From NCBI GenBank assembly GCA_964550915.1, contig CAZKBY010000025.1:1-20564 (forward strand): a stretch of 20,564 bases of DNA. Reading direction: 5' to 3'. Both the position numbers and the translations under genes were made by a program. The stretch comes from JARYMI01 sp964550915 (GTDB taxonomy: Bacteria > Acidobacteriota > Aminicenantia > Aminicenantales > UBA8522). The notes beneath the pieces were generated by a model. That model was not told where the DNA came from. It saw only the letters and a list, made by a program, of their open reading frames with translations, and did no database searches. Below are positions 1 through 6,898 of this stretch, one piece after another (positions within the stretch are counted from its first letter, which is position 1; each line of letters begins with the position of its first letter).

Positions 1-299
1 GCATAAGAGATGAACCTGACGTTTCGGCTCGGATCGTATCTTTTCGCGGCTTCAATCAGTCCGAGGTTGCCTTCATTGATCAGGTCCAGCATGCTCAACC
101 CCATCCCCCGATATTTCTTGACATAGGACACGACAAACCGAAGGTTGGATTCAATCAATTTCTCGAGAGCGATTTTGTCCCCCTGCTGGATCCTCCGGCC
201 CAGCTCCTTCTCCTCTTCTTCCGTATACACCGGAAATTTGGCAATTTGGCTCACATAAAGCTTGAGACTCTTCGAATCAAGGAAGTCCTCGTAGCTCAT
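1..299 (-). CDS. Sigma-70 family RNA polymerase sigma factor, RpoD-like (partial, C-terminus beyond the left edge)
   Basis: The first 99 codons of a sigma factor are visible, starting at ATG 299-297; the rest lies outside the window. It opens with a region 1.2-like stretch (LYVSQIAKFPVYTEEEEKEL), then region 2.1/2.2 (NLRFVVSYVKKYRGMGLSML followed by DLINEGNLGLIEAAKRYDP and FISYA), which is the core polymerase-binding helix pair. There is no region 1.1 extension, as in short primary-like sigma factors of Bacteroidota type. It starts 3 nt after the hspR stop with no strong ribosome-binding site, so it is probably translationally coupled and part of the dnaK operon. Whether it is the housekeeping sigma or an alternative, heat-shock one cannot be decided without regions 2.4 and 4.2. 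The sigma-70 family call is secure. Confidence 0.9.
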   Translation of the reverse strand, partial: MSYEDFLDSKSLKLYVSQIAKFPVYTEEEEKELGRRIQQGDKIALEKLIESNLRFVVSYVKKYRGMGLSMLDLINEGNLGLIEAAKRYDPSRNVRFISY

Positions 300-302
300 C
301 CG

Positions 303-713
303 TCAGTCCCGAGTCTCTTTTAGCTTGACGATCTTTGTCTCGCTAACCCGGACAAGACCCCACTTGCGGGCCTCGAATTCCTCTTCCTTTCCCCTGAAGA
401 ATTCTCTTTTGACATACTCCAGAAGCTCGTTCACTTCCGTTTCCATCTGCCGCATTTTCTGACGCATGTTCAGAATGACCTCGACTCCAGCCAGGTTCAC
501 TCCGAGGTCGCGGATGAGATTCAGGATCAGCTCCAGCTGTTTGAGGTCTTCGTCGGTATAGAGCCGGGTATTCCCCTCACTCCGAGAGGGCTTGAGCAGG
601 CCTTCCCTTTCGTATAGGCGGAGGGTTTGGGGATGAAGGTTGTACATCTGAGATACGCTGCTTATATGATAATATGTTTTGGCCGGCCTTCTTGCCTGTT
701 TTTTCCCTCTCAT
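303..713 (-). CDS. hspR: HspR-like MerR-family heat-shock repressor
   Basis: This 136-residue protein has an N-terminal MerR winged helix-turn-helix (about residues 14-85). The typical HspR pattern is visible: YHISSVSQMYNLHPQTLRLY, then EREGLLKPSRSEGNTRLYT, then a dimerisation helix rich in charged residues (about 90-120). HspR is known in actinobacteria, Helicobacter and others as a repressor of dnaK operons that binds HAIR inverted repeats, with DnaK as co-repressor. Here the gene starts 2 nt after the dnaJ stop and ends 3 nt before the sigma gene, so it is co-transcribed with its likely target. A HAIR-like site lies upstream of dnaK at 3812-3832, which supports autoregulation. The ATG at 713 gives a basic 12-residue tail before the HTH domain, which is acceptable for the family. 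Confidence 0.92.
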   Translation of the reverse strand: MRGKKQARRPAKTYYHISSVSQMYNLHPQTLRLYEREGLLKPSRSEGNTRLYTDEDLKQLELILNLIRDLGVNLAGVEVILNMRQKMRQMETEVNELLEYVKREFFRGKEEEFEARKWGLVRVSETKIVKLKETRD

Positions 714-715
714 CG

Positions 716-1819
716 TCAGTCTATCCCCATTCTTTCTCTCGGGTTCGCACCTGAAAGATGCTCCAGCTCTTTCATTAGCTCTCTAATCCTCTGGTCCTCA
801 AAAGGAGGAGGAACGATAAATACCTCGACGAACTGGTCGCCCTTGGCCCGCCGGCCGGGAACAGGAACTCCCATTTCTTTCAGCCTAAATTTCTGGCCCG
901 ACTTTGTGCCGGGCGGAATCTTAATCATCCTCCTGCCATAGAGAGTCGGGACGCCGATCCTTGCTCCTAGGGTTGCTTCGGGCACGGTGATCGGCAGTCT
1001 TAAATAAATGTTTGGGCCCTCCCTCCGGAAGAGATGATGCGGGCTGACATCTATCGAGATGAACAGGTCGCCCGGCGGACCGCCGTTGGGGCCCGCATGG
1101 CCTTTCCCGGGCACGCGAACTTTCGACCCCGTATCCACTCCGGCCGGTATCTTAACATTGATGAGCTCTGTTTTTCGGATGAGTCCCTGGCCGTGGCAGA
1201 CCCCACATTCTTCGCCTTGACTCACGCCCGCGCCCTGGCAAACCGGGCAGGTGGTGGAAAACTTCATGAACCCTCGCTGAACCTGAGTGCGGCCGGTTCC
1301 TCCGCAGGAAGGACAGGCTCGCTGGCCAGAAGATGAAATATAGCCGCGGCCCTGACACTGGCCGCACGGCACCAGGCGAGTGAGCTGGATGCGCGTCTGA
1401 AGGCCATTGATGGCATCCTCAAACCCGATTTTCATGGCATAATGGAGGTCATCTCCCCTCTCTGGCTCAACCCTTGGGGCGCGCGTGGCTCCGCCGAACA
1501 GGCTCTCGAAGAAATCAGAGAAAGAGGAGGTCCCGGAGTCTGAAAAATCAAAGCCTTCAAATCCCGAGCTGTAGGTACGCTCACCTCCTCCCGGCGCTCC
1601 TGCGCCAACAAACCCATACTCGTCATACTGACTTCTTCTTTTGGGGTCGCTGAGGACAGCGTAGGCTTCCTGGATTTCTTTGAACTTGGCCTCAGCCGCC
1701 TTGTCTCCAGGGTTTAGATCCGGATGGTATTTCCTGGCCAGCTTACGGTAGGCTTTCTTGATCTCTGCTGCCGAAGCTTTTCTTTCTACTCCCAGTGTCT
1801 GATAATAGTCTTTTCCCAT
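716..1819 (-). CDS. dnaJ: Chaperone protein DnaJ (type I Hsp40)
   Basis: This is a full-length type I DnaJ of 367 residues that stimulates DnaK ATPase and delivers unfolded clients. The J domain (about 1-68) carries the HPD motif at residues 32-34. A Gly/Phe-rich linker (about 74-112) follows. The zinc domain has four CxxCxGxG repeats beginning at C152, C169, C191 and C205, all intact. The C-terminal substrate-binding and dimerisation region completes the protein. The ATG lies 27 nt after the dnaK stop with a purine-rich GAAGG just before it. No grpE separates dnaK and dnaJ, unlike the common actinobacterial order. The function is certain from domain architecture. Confidence 0.97.
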   Translation of the reverse strand: MGKDYYQTLGVERKASAAEIKKAYRKLARKYHPDLNPGDKAAEAKFKEIQEAYAVLSDPKRRSQYDEYGFVGAGAPGGGERTYSSGFEGFDFSDSGTSSFSDFFESLFGGATRAPRVEPERGDDLHYAMKIGFEDAINGLQTRIQLTRLVPCGQCQGRGYISSSGQRACPSCGGTGRTQVQRGFMKFSTTCPVCQGAGVSQGEECGVCHGQGLIRKTELINVKIPAGVDTGSKVRVPGKGHAGPNGGPPGDLFISIDVSPHHLFRREGPNIYLRLPITVPEATLGARIGVPTLYGRRMIKIPPGTKSGQKFRLKEMGVPVPGRRAKGDQFVEVFIVPPPFEDQRIRELMKELEHLSGANPRERMGID

Positions 1820-1846
1820 CCTTCGCTCTGCCTCATCCCTGGCGCC

Positions 1847-3775
1847 CTATTTTTTGTCCTCATCGACAACTTCAGCATCAATGACCTCTTCTTCTCCGGC
1901 CTTGGCTGAGGACGCACTGCCAGAATTCGGCCTCTTCTGGTCATATGTCTGTTGGCCGGCTGAACCCTGCTGCTGCCCGGCTTGTTGGTACATTATCTCA
2001 GTCAGTTTGTGAGATGCCCGGGAGAGAGACTCTATCGCGCTTCTGATCTGGCTGAGGTCATCGCTTTCCATGGCGCGTTTTGTGTTCTCGATCTCAGCCT
2101 TGATGCGATCAGCTTCCGGCTGAGGAATCTTGTCTTTATTCTCCTGGAGGAGTTTATCCAGACTGTAGACCAGTTGATCGGCTTGGTTTCTGGCCTCGAC
2201 GACTTCTCGCCGATGCTTGTCCTCATCGGCATGAGCTTCGGCATCTTTAACCATCTTCTCGATTTCCTTGTCATCGAGTCCGCTGTGGCCCGTAATTGTG
2301 ATCGCCTGCTGCTTGCCGGTGCCCAAGTCCTTGGCTGAAACGTGGAGAATGCCGTTCGCATCGATGTCGAAGGTGACTTCGATTTTAGGAACACCCCGCG
2401 GTGCCGGCGGAATCCCGTCGAGATGGAACCGGCCCAATGTCCTGTTATAAGCTGCCATCTCTCTTTCTCCTTGCAGGACATGGATTTCGACGCTGGGCTG
2501 GTTGTCCGAAGCAGTCGAAAAAATTTCTGTCTTCTTGGTCGGGATGGTTGTGTTCCGGGGAATCATCTTGGTCAAAACGCCGCCCAAGGTCTCAATACCA
2601 AGCGTCAGCGGCGTGACGTCAAGGAGCAACACGTCCTTGACGTCCCCGGCCAGAACAGCTCCTTGGACAGCGGCGCCCACAGCCACGACCTCATCCGGAT
2701 TGACTCCCTTGTGGGGTTCTTTTCCGAACAAGTCTCTCACCAACTGCTGGATCCGGGGCATGCGGGTCTGGCCACCGACCAGAATGACTTCGTCAATATC
2801 CTCTGGTTTTAGGTTGGCATCGGTCAGCGCCTGTTTGCAGGGCCCAATCGACCTTTGGACGATATCTTCGACGAGCTGCTCAAGCTTGGCCCGGGTCAGT
2901 TTCATTAAAAGGTGCTTTGGACCTGAAGCGTCAGCCGTTATAAAAGGAAGGTTGATCTCTGTCTCCATCGTCGTAGAGAGCTCAATTTTGGCCTTTTCAG
3001 CCGCCTCTTTGAGCCTCTGGAGAGCCATCCTATCCTTGGTTAAGTCGATTCCCGACTCTTTCTTGAACTCGGCCACAATCCAATCCTGGACTCTCTGGTC
3101 GATGTCGTCGCCGCCGAGGTGGGTATCTCCGTTTGTGGCCTTGACTTCGACTATTCCCTCACCAACCTCCAGGATAGAGATATCAAAAGTGCCGCCTCCA
3201 AAATCATATACCGCAATCGTCTGATCTTTCTTCTTATCCATTCCGTAGGCAAGAGCCGCGGCCGTCGGTTCGTTGATGATCCTGACCACATCAAGACCGG
3301 CAATGCGGCCAGCATCCTTGGTAGCCTTGCGCTGGCTGTCATTAAAATAGGCCGGCACAGTGATCACAGCTTTTTCAATCTGATGCCCCAGATAATCTTC
3401 CGCTGCTTTTCGCAATTTCTGCAGGATCATGGCCGAAATCTCGGGCGGAGCATACTGCTTGCCCAAAGCCTCGACTCTGACGTCCCCGTTAGGCGCCTGA
3501 GTGACTTTAAACGGGACTTGCCTGATTTCCTGACCGACTTCTCCATGCCGCCGCCCCATAAATCTCTTTATGGAATAGATTGTATTTTCAGGATTGGTCA
3601 CCCGTTGTCTCTTAGCGACCTGCCCGACCAGCCTCTCGCCCTTTGGAGTGAAGGCAACGACTGAAGGGGTTGTTCTCCCCCCTTCCTCATTGGGGATGAC
3701 GGTCACCTTGTCCCCCTCCATAATGGCAACGACCGAATTAGTTGTTCCAAGGTCAATTCCTATTATTTTAGCCAT
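1847..3775 (-). CDS. dnaK: Molecular chaperone DnaK (Hsp70)
   Basis: This is a complete 642-residue Hsp70. The ATPase domain begins with the phosphate-binding loop GIDLGTTNSVVAIMEG and includes VPAYFNDSQRKATKDAGRIA, IINEPTAAALAYG and the phosphate-2 loop VYDFGGGTFDISILEVGEG. The linker (DVLLLDVTPLTLGIETLGG) leads into the substrate-binding domain. The lid is followed by a Gln/Gly-rich tail ending in acidic EEEVIDAEVVDEDKK, as in bacterial DnaK. It is first in a dnaK-dnaJ-hspR-sigma operon, with a consensus-like promoter and a HAIR-like operator immediately upstream and a clear AGGAGG ribosome-binding site 6 nt from the ATG. Heat-shock regulation through HspR is inferred from these features. 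Confidence 0.99.
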   Translation of the reverse strand: MAKIIGIDLGTTNSVVAIMEGDKVTVIPNEEGGRTTPSVVAFTPKGERLVGQVAKRQRVTNPENTIYSIKRFMGRRHGEVGQEIRQVPFKVTQAPNGDVRVEALGKQYAPPEISAMILQKLRKAAEDYLGHQIEKAVITVPAYFNDSQRKATKDAGRIAGLDVVRIINEPTAAALAYGMDKKKDQTIAVYDFGGGTFDISILEVGEGIVEVKATNGDTHLGGDDIDQRVQDWIVAEFKKESGIDLTKDRMALQRLKEAAEKAKIELSTTMETEINLPFITADASGPKHLLMKLTRAKLEQLVEDIVQRSIGPCKQALTDANLKPEDIDEVILVGGQTRMPRIQQLVRDLFGKEPHKGVNPDEVVAVGAAVQGAVLAGDVKDVLLLDVTPLTLGIETLGGVLTKMIPRNTTIPTKKTEIFSTASDNQPSVEIHVLQGEREMAAYNRTLGRFHLDGIPPAPRGVPKIEVTFDIDANGILHVSAKDLGTGKQQAITITGHSGLDDKEIEKMVKDAEAHADEDKHRREVVEARNQADQLVYSLDKLLQENKDKIPQPEADRIKAEIENTKRAMESDDLSQIRSAIESLSRASHKLTEIMYQQAGQQQGSAGQQTYDQKRPNSGSASSAKAGEEEVIDAEVVDEDKK

Positions 3776-3802
3776 GTCAACCTCCTAACTTAGTTAGATT
3801 AT

Positions 3803-3831
3803 AGTATAAAAGTTGAGTATGATTTTGTCAA
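3803..3831 (-). promoter_or_regulatory. Sigma-70-type promoter of the dnaK operon
   Basis: On the minus strand, TTGACA (3831-3826) and TATACT (3808-3803) are separated by exactly 17 nt, close to the vegetative consensus. A second possible -10 hexamer, TATAAT (3803-3798), overlaps the first but has a 22-nt spacer. The site is 28 nt upstream of the dnaK ATG, giving a short leader. A housekeeping-type promoter under repressor control is what is expected for an HspR-regulated operon. Confidence 0.75.
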
Positions 3832-3832
3832 G
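3812..3832 (-). promoter_or_regulatory. HAIR-like HspR operator
   Basis: The minus strand reads CTTGACA, 7 nt, ACTCAAC. The known HAIR consensus is CTTGAGT-N7-ACTCAAG, so 11 of 14 arm positions match and the spacing is exact. It covers the -35 hexamer and most of the promoter spacer of dnaK, an ideal place for repression. The hspR gene is the third gene of the same operon. Binding is inferred, not shown. Confidence 0.72.
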
Positions 3833-3878
3833 TATTAAGCGAATTTTCTCATATTTTTTGGTTATGAAACGATTTCTC

Positions 3879-4502
3879 TCAAAAAGCGTATATCAAACCC
3901 TTGAAACCTTCCAACAACGCCCAATAAATGGACTTAGCTTCTTTTCTACTAGATACCTCGATATCAAGGGCGCTCAGCGGCTTCTTTTTTACTTCACTCC
4001 AAAGGTTTTTCAAAGGAATCCAGGTATACCACCTTAAAAAGCGGCTGACTTCCAGAGCCCTTGAGAAAAAATTGTCAGGTTTCGGCCTTATGTACACGTG
4101 CAGCCCTCTGTTCATGAAAAGGCTGAAAGAGGAAGGCATATCTTTTAGTTCAAGAACCTCGAGCTCGAAAGTCTCTCCTTGCCGGTTAGACCCGGGTTTG
4201 ATTTTTTTCCGCTCCGGGGCAAAGAGAGCGCTCTTTTTCATAAGAGTTACAGCCTGTAAAGGAACAGCGTCTCCCCACCGCCTCAAGCCATCAATTTTCC
4301 ATTCCCGGAGGGTCTTGCCACGGGCCTTGAGTCGAATCATCCGGGCTTGAAGGTCGATGATAAAATAGCAGGAAGACGCCCTGGCTAACGTCAGCTCTTC
4401 TTTGAGCAGTATGTTCTTAATTCCCGGGGAGATAATTTCCTTCCCGGGAACAAGGGAACTGATACTCAGCAAGGCGAGCAGAAAAAAGAACTTGGTTCTC
4501 AT
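3879..4502 (-). CDS. Secreted protein of unknown function with a YkuD-like N-terminal segment but no catalytic motif
   Basis: I do not recognise this 207-residue protein as a named family. It begins with a probable signal peptide (MRTKFFFLLALLSISSLVPG). Residues 45-70 align without gaps to residues 75-100 of the neighbouring L,D-transpeptidase, with 8 of 26 identical (Y, I, D, L, T-L-R, I), the region that starts a YkuD domain. There is no HG or SHGC motif downstream, so it cannot be an active transpeptidase of that type. The C-terminal half is basic and aromatic. I chose ATG 4502 because the signal peptide starts there; a TTG at 4517 overlapping the upstream stop would add five residues. It is last in the envelope cluster, so a periplasmic accessory role is plausible but unproven. 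Confidence 0.72.
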   Translation of the reverse strand: MRTKFFFLLALLSISSLVPGKEIISPGIKNILLKEELTLARASSCYFIIDLQARMIRLKARGKTLREWKIDGLRRWGDAVPLQAVTLMKKSALFAPERKKIKPGSNRQGETFELEVLELKDMPSSFSLFMNRGLHVYIRPKPDNFFSRALEVSRFLRWYTWIPLKNLWSEVKKKPLSALDIEVSSRKEAKSIYWALLEGFKGLIYAF

Positions 4503-4513
4503 GTTGAGGATGT

Positions 4514-5170
4514 TCAATAAATGAATATTCTGGTCCCGATCGAGGCCTTTTCAAAAATGACTTTGAGGTCCTCATCGCCCACCCTAATGCAGCCGTGGGT
4601 GACGCTCCGGCCGAGGAGCCGCGTGTAAAGAGTCCCATGAATGAAATAGCCGTTTCCAAAACCAAGGGCGTAATCTCCAAGAACCCCAGGTTCGACCCTC
4701 TCTCGCGGATCTTTCGGAATTTTTTCTCCCTCCTCGATAAAAGCCCAATCGGGCTTGATCCAGTCAGGATTCCTGATCTTTGACTTCACATAAAACTCGC
4801 CTCTCGGCGTGTCAAAAACCCAGCGCCGTCGGCCGCCCGGCTCTTCAAGGATGCTCCCGCTGCCGCAGGAAATGACGGCTCGACGCAATGTCTCGGCCCC
4901 CTTCATTAAATAAAGGCTGTTACTCCCCGAGTCAATGACAATGTAAATTCCCCGTGGGGCAAGCGTTTTAAGCCTCCGTTCGAGCGAAATATTTTGGCGC
5001 ACCAGCTGGTGCTCTGTCTCCCTGTCCACCGTCTCCTTTCCCCGGGCGGGCCAGTCTGTTCGCCTGGGCCAAGCGAAATAGATGGCGAAAACCTCTAAAA
5101 CAGCTAAAAACGCTAAACAACTCAGCACGACTTTGAGCAGGAGCTTCTTTTTCCCCTTTTTTGCCTTCAT
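4514..5170 (-). CDS. Membrane-anchored L,D-transpeptidase (YkuD domain)
   Basis: This 218-residue protein has a basic N-terminus and one hydrophobic segment (about residues 10-33), suggesting an uncleaved membrane anchor with a periplasmic domain. After a short coiled-coil-like stretch (about 45-70), the YkuD catalytic domain runs from about 74 to the end. The HG motif is at 178-179 and the catalytic S(x)2HGC(I)R motif ends in Cys194 (SVTHGCIRVGDEDL). L,D-transpeptidases of this family form 3-3 peptidoglycan crosslinks or attach lipoproteins to meso-diaminopimelate. The ATG lies 12 nt after the stop of the other L,D-transpeptidase, and its stop lies 11 nt before the next gene's ATG, so it is within one operon. 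The acceptor substrate cannot be read from sequence. Confidence 0.92.
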   Translation of the reverse strand: MKAKKGKKKLLLKVVLSCLAFLAVLEVFAIYFAWPRRTDWPARGKETVDRETEHQLVRQNISLERRLKTLAPRGIYIVIDSGSNSLYLMKGAETLRRAVISCGSGSILEEPGGRRRWVFDTPRGEFYVKSKIRNPDWIKPDWAFIEEGEKIPKDPRERVEPGVLGDYALGFGNGYFIHGTLYTRLLGRSVTHGCIRVGDEDLKVIFEKASIGTRIFIY

Positions 5171-5182
5171 CTTATTTTCAGA

Positions 5183-6274
5183 TTATTTTAGAGAAGCCAG
5201 CAATTCGGCCACGCTCTCCAGGGTACCGACAATGGTAACGGAGGTGCCGATTGTGACTTCAGAAAAAAGCTTGTCCATCACGCTATCCTCGACGGCGATG
5301 CAGCCGCCGGTCAGGCTGTCCTCCCCACCGCCGTGGATCTCGATCAGACCTCCGATGCCGGCGTGTCCAGGAATAAGACCTCTTCGTTTGGCTTGAGAGA
5401 ATTCTTTCTTATCCCTCTCATTCGGATAATCAAGTAGCAGAGCTTTGTAGAAACGGCTCTGCGGCAACTTCTTGATGATTTTATACATTCCTTCCGGCGT
5501 TGCTTCATCACCTGCATAAAGCTTATCGGACAATCCGTATTTTCCAAGCCCGATATTATAGATGGCCTCGACCTTTCCCTCCTTGTAGACAGTTAGGGTC
5601 CGTTCTAACTTGGCGATAACGATAGCCGTCGTCCCTTTTTTTCTCGATTCTCCAATCGCCTCACTGGCCCACCGCCGCCATGTCTCAACCTGAGCTTCGT
5701 CAGCGTAACGCGCCAGGAGGGAGAAGACAGCTTCCTCAGCCTGACTAAGATGATACTGGATGAGCTTGATTTTTCTGTTGAGATCGGCGTATTTTTCCTT
5801 GTCCAAGAGGACCTCGGTCTCCATCAAAGTCACCTCGGCCTGGGCAAGGCTTCGACGAACAAGATGGGTTTCGTTGATCGTGAGAATAAGCTTCCGGATC
5901 CTCTGGGTACGCTCGCGCAACGCTTCAACCTGTTCCGACAGGTTGCGAGATGTCAGGCTCTTCTCTTCTTGAACGCTCTGGAGGATGGCTTGGCCGCGGT
6001 TAAGAACGGCTCGGAACTCGGCCTGGACATCCTTGTAGTCGCGAAACCAGCCAAACTTGGCCTTCTCTTTAATGAGCTTGTCCTTGGCCAGCCGCAAAGA
6101 AGCCAAGTATTGGCCGTATTCCTCTGTCGCGTAGACAGGCGCGCCGGCCCTCCAGAGCTCGTTTTCCTGCTCTTTAGCCTGTTCGGCCTCTGGAGGAACC
6201 GGCGGCGTCCGACATGAAACGACAGTCGCCAGAAGGCTGGCCACAGCAAGGCTGAAAGCAGTCTTACACTTCAA
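5183..6274 (-). CDS. Lipoprotein L,D-transpeptidase with an N-terminal helical domain
   Basis: The 363-residue protein starts at TTG 6274; no ATG gives a signal peptide, while this start yields MKCKTAFSLAVASLLATVVS followed by lipobox Cys21 (VVSC). The residue after Cys is Arg, compatible with outer-membrane sorting. Residues 40-210 are predicted mostly helical and resemble the upstream lipoprotein at their start. Residues 215-350 form a YkuD domain with IEIHGGG (His314) and TGGC (Cys325); the usual Ser before Gly-Cys is replaced, giving TGGCI, a variant also seen in ErfK/YbiS-like proteins. There is no obvious ribosome-binding site, so translation may be coupled to the upstream gene, whose TAG stop lies 27 nt away and in the same frame. 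Confidence 0.88.
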   Translation of the reverse strand: MKCKTAFSLAVASLLATVVSCRTPPVPPEAEQAKEQENELWRAGAPVYATEEYGQYLASLRLAKDKLIKEKAKFGWFRDYKDVQAEFRAVLNRGQAILQSVQEEKSLTSRNLSEQVEALRERTQRIRKLILTINETHLVRRSLAQAEVTLMETEVLLDKEKYADLNRKIKLIQYHLSQAEEAVFSLLARYADEAQVETWRRWASEAIGESRKKGTTAIVIAKLERTLTVYKEGKVEAIYNIGLGKYGLSDKLYAGDEATPEGMYKIIKKLPQSRFYKALLLDYPNERDKKEFSQAKRRGLIPGHAGIGGLIEIHGGGEDSLTGGCIAVEDSVMDKLFSEVTIGTSVTIVGTLESVAELLASLK

Positions 6275-6301
6275 AAGAAAAAATTCAGACCAAAACCTGG
6301 A

Positions 6302-6898
6302 CTATTTCTTGCCCTTCACCTTTTCAATTGCCAGCTTGATCTGTTCCGAGATTCCCGCGGCTTTCTCTTTGATCGTGGCTGCGGTGTTGGAGGCTCCGAA
6401 GAAGTCTTCCCTATCGATAGCTGCCTGGACCTCCGGGAAAGAATCTTCCAGGCCTTTCAGGTCGGCCGTGAACGCCTCGATGTCGGCTTTCGTGCCTTTT
6501 CCCTTGGGCGCTTTTTCTAAGAGCGCTTTCGCTTCGTCAAGAGCAGCTCTGGCTTCCTGCTGGGCGGTCAGGGCGGCGTTCTTGGCTGCTTCCTTCTTGG
6601 CGGGAATAGTGGCTTTTAAAGCTTCAGCGTCCGCCTTCACCTTGGCCAGCATTTCTTTGGCTGTCCCGAATTTCTTGAAGAATTTCTTATCCTGGGTAGC
6701 GATTTCATCAAGGGCCGCCGTTAGGTCGTCGTTCACCTTCTTGAGCTCAGCAGCGGCATAAACGTCAGCTCCTTCTTTGGTCGCTGCCTCGACAGCAGCC
6801 TTGGTGTCATTGATTTCTTGAGTGGGTTGCTTGGCGCAGCTTGTGAAAAGTGAAACAACAAAGAAACCAAGAATGAGGACCTTAACCAGATTTTTCAT
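6302..6898 (-). CDS. Helical lipoprotein with a lysine-rich C-terminus
   Basis: This 198-residue protein has a lipoprotein signal peptide with lipobox LFTSC (Cys21) and Ala at the +2 position, suggesting outer-membrane localisation. The mature part is rich in Ala, Lys and Glu and is almost entirely helical (coiled-coil-like, reminiscent of DUF4398-type proteins). Residues 43-73 (GADVYAAAE onwards) match residues 44-74 of the next gene at 10 of 31 positions without gaps. It ends in KVKGKK; a C-terminal lysine is the residue by which Braun lipoprotein is crosslinked to peptidoglycan by L,D-transpeptidases, two of which follow in the operon. A strong ribosome-binding site (AAAAAAGGAGG) sits 7 nt before the ATG. 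The lipoprotein call is firm; a tethering role is inference. Confidence 0.85.
   Translation of the reverse strand: MKNLVKVLILGFFVVSLFTSCAKQPTQEINDTKAAVEAATKEGADVYAAAELKKVNDDLTAALDEIATQDKKFFKKFGTAKEMLAKVKADAEALKATIPAKKEAAKNAALTAQQEARAALDEAKALLEKAPKGKGTKADIEAFTADLKGLEDSFPEVQAAIDREDFFGASNTAATIKEKAAGISEQIKLAIEKVKGKK

Noticed and set aside
2502..3224. Long plus-strand open frame of 240 codons opposite dnaK
   Set aside because: It is antisense to the fully conserved dnaK, is low in complexity (Ser-rich) and shows no family motifs; it is a codon-bias shadow.
4503..4517. TTG start for the secreted protein, adding MNILN
   Set aside because: The ATG at 4502 directly begins a good signal peptide; the TTG is less likely, though translational coupling could allow it.
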